From assembly GCA_944385575.1 (NCBI GenBank), contig CALWXT010000004.1, positions 1 through 64,000 on the forward strand: DNA of 64,000 nucleotides, in the 5' to 3' direction. The notes beneath the pieces are model-generated. The model had not been told where the DNA came from. It made no database searches and saw only the letters and a list, made by a program, of their open reading frames with translations. The DNA is from an uncultured Flavonifractor sp. GTDB lineage: Bacteria; Bacillota; Clostridia; Oscillospirales; Oscillospiraceae. This document shows, piece after piece, positions 62,497 to 64,000 of this stretch. Position numbers and translations under genes: made by a program. Numbering within the stretch: position 1 is the stretch's first letter; the number at the start of each line of letters is the position of its first letter.

Positions 62497-63744
62497 TTAT
62501 TCTTTCGTCAGAGAGACTACAATGTTATAGTCTCCCACCACACCCACGTCGCTGCTGCTGTCCAGGTAGACCTTAACCGGGATGGTCTGGCTGCCGGTAG
62601 ACAGCTCCATCTCCGCCAGATCAGCCACGATCCGGAGCTGAGAGGCGGTGACCGCATTCACGGCGTCTTCCTTACCCCGGATCTGCACACTGCACGACTT
62701 GGTCACCACATCAGCCTGATAGCCAACAGGCTTGTTAATAAAGCTGATGTTGCTGACCTGAAGGGTTCTGGTGGTCAGCCCCTTCACGGTTACAGTTACC
62801 TTGGCCTCCGTAATGCCGCTGACATTGGTCAGGGCCGTATCCAGCTGGATGGGCATGGACTGGGTCAGGCTTCCAAAGACGTTGGACAGATTGATTTCAC
62901 CCAAGCTGATGCTGTCCAGGTTCACCAGATCGGCGTCGCTGCCCGACACCATGATGGTCCTGGGCTCAATGTCGATCTCCACATCGTCTGCAGTCGCACC
63001 ACCGCCGGGGAGCACATCCACCGTCAGCTCCACTTCCTTCAGCTTCTCCACCGGCAGGATCACCAGCACCGTCTCCGGATCGGTCTCCAGTTCATCGGCA
63101 TAGATCGGGTTTCCGTCATAATCTATGAGTGTATAGCCGGTATCCTGGCTGTAGGTGGCATTCATATCTGTCTGGGTTACTGTCACCTTGGCGTAATCAA
63201 CCAGATCCACCAGCTCCTGGGGTCCGCTGACCGTTACCTGCTCAGGTGCCATGGAGAACTCACCGCGCTGATAGCCTTCTGCGATACTGCCTTCAAAGGA
63301 ACCGCGCACATCTACGGACTTGCTGGCCCACTTGGAAACAGTAAATGAAATCGCCCCCGGGCTGGTATATTGCAATTCAATGGAATCGGTAGCTGTGATG
63401 GAGCGCGGATAATTGATATTGCGGGACGTGATGGTCACACTCTGCTCACCAGGCTCAGTAATACCGGACACATCAACTGTGACTGTAGTATCCGCCTGGC
63501 TCAGCCGGAACCACACATCGTTGCGGGTCCGGATACGCAGAGAGACTGTCTGATCAGCTCCCTCTGAGATCATCAGCCCCCGCTCTTCCAGCTTCTCCAA
63601 ACCGCTGAATACCACCTGTACGCCGCTCAGCGTGTTGGTTTTCAGCGGATTTGCTTCTTTTCCTACATAGATCCAGAGGACAAAGGAAAGCAGAAGGGAG
63701 ACTACAATATAAAACCATCTGCTGTCAGTGATCTTTTTCCCCAT
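62497..63744 (-). CDS. cdaR: CdaA regulator CdaR (YbbR domains)
   Basis: 415 residues: an N-terminal membrane anchor (about 11-28) and a long extracytoplasmic part of repeated YbbR beta domains. It binds and modulates the diadenylate cyclase CdaA, whose gene end overlaps its start by 20 bases. GGGGGAGAAG precedes the ATG. In Bacillus glmM follows; here it does not. Confidence 0.92.
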   Translation of the reverse strand: MGKKITDSRWFYIVVSLLLSFVLWIYVGKEANPLKTNTLSGVQVVFSGLEKLEERGLMISEGADQTVSLRIRTRNDVWFRLSQADTTVTVDVSGITEPGEQSVTITSRNINYPRSITATDSIELQYTSPGAISFTVSKWASKSVDVRGSFEGSIAEGYQRGEFSMAPEQVTVSGPQELVDLVDYAKVTVTQTDMNATYSQDTGYTLIDYDGNPIYADELETDPETVLVILPVEKLKEVELTVDVLPGGGATADDVEIDIEPRTIMVSGSDADLVNLDSISLGEINLSNVFGSLTQSMPIQLDTALTNVSGITEAKVTVTVKGLTTRTLQVSNISFINKPVGYQADVVTKSCSVQIRGKEDAVNAVTASQLRIVADLAEMELSTGSQTIPVKVYLDSSSDVGVVGDYNIVVSLTKE

Positions 63745-64000
63745 TCTGCTTCTCCCCCTTTCCGACCCGGAATAGGTTGGCTAGTTTGAATTTCGGTGCG
63801 GCCTCCGTGTCCTCCCGCTCGGGGAGCAGCTCATTGCGCAGCAGGCGCTCCAAAGTCTCCGGCGCCAGGTGGCGTTTGAGCATACCGCCCACCGCCACAG
63901 AAATGGAGCCGGTCTCCTCCGAAACGATAGCGACCACAGCATCTGTGTGCTCGCTGGCGCCGATACCGGCGCGGTGGCGCATGCCCAGCTCACGGGACAG
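63725..64000 (-). CDS. cdaA: Diadenylate cyclase CdaA, C-terminal part (runs off the window)
   Basis: Only the last 91 codons lie in the window. LSRELGMRHRAGIGASEHTDAVVAIVSEETG is split here into LSRELG, RHRAGIGASE and VSEETG, the conserved end of the DisA_N cyclase domain, which makes c-di-AMP. The remaining C-terminal tail is poorly conserved. The 5' end is beyond position 64000. Confidence 0.92.
   Translation of the reverse strand: MSRELGMRHRAGIGASEHTDAVVAIVSEETGSISVAVGGMLKRHLAPETLERLLRNELLPEREDTEAAPKFKLANLFRVGKGEKQNGEKDH

Overview
The window looks like chromosome of a strictly anaerobic, endospore-forming Clostridia bacterium. Protein style and gene mix point to the Oscillospiraceae (Flavonifractor/Lawsonibacter-like), but that placement is an inference without a marker search. 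Spore genes (yunB, cwlD, cotJ, spoIVA, spoVM, a SPOCS/LysM protein), a 2-hydroxyacyl-CoA dehydratase with its activator, a PPi-type phosphofructokinase, a molybdenum hydroxylase and a desulfoferrodoxin-like regulator all fit an anaerobic fermenter. Coding density is very high: no gap above 300 bases lacks a gene, and I see no rRNA, tRNA or CRISPR array.

Layout. 43-5799: murD, three tandem M42 aminopeptidases and a PLP lyase. 5842-9215: yunB, a VanZ protein, ligA. 9256-12129: an XRE/desulfoferrodoxin regulator divergent from a ferredoxin/NapH-like/ArsR operon, then a nuclease lipoprotein. 12145-15077: dehydratase and a dehydratase-activator fusion. 15113-21943: the spore coat operon cotJA/B-cotJC, whose cotJC is split by a 5.76 kb element carrying an alcohol dehydrogenase, YaaA, an rRNA methyltransferase, a UvrD-type helicase and a serine recombinase. 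22071-24773: YhcH-like protein, cwlD, radA. 24833-31381: pfp divergent from fba, an amidase, a Xer-type recombinase with a dif-like palindrome, pfkA and purB. 31546-37284: aminotransferase, pantothenate/CoA genes (ECF S component, coaX), leuCDB. 37381-41636: Crp/Fnr regulator and a three-subunit molybdenum hydroxylase. 41693-44980: spoIVA, SPOCS/LysM protein and spoVM. 44977-64000: a long minus-strand series that largely keeps the Bacillus order yicC-remA-gmk-rpoZ-priA-def-fmt-rsmB-rlmN-prpC-prkC-rsgA-thiN-spoVM, preceded by cdaA-cdaR.

The most striking observation is the interrupted cotJC. Its two halves are colinear on the minus strand, bounded by an 11-bp near-identical direct repeat (TCCTC-R-GTACC). 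Joining them at the repeat restores exactly a 201-codon CotJC frame. A serine recombinase gene ends five bases from one repeat. This is the architecture of skin-like elements excised in the mother cell during sporulation, but with non-phage cargo and an unusually short recombinase. Other items worth attention: a dehydratase-activator fusion that keeps an internal Shine-Dalgarno and start, a regulator built on a desulfoferrodoxin fold, an 11-6-11 palindrome just upstream of a Xer-type recombinase, a 24-codon spoVM, and overlapping divergent promoters between pfp and fba.
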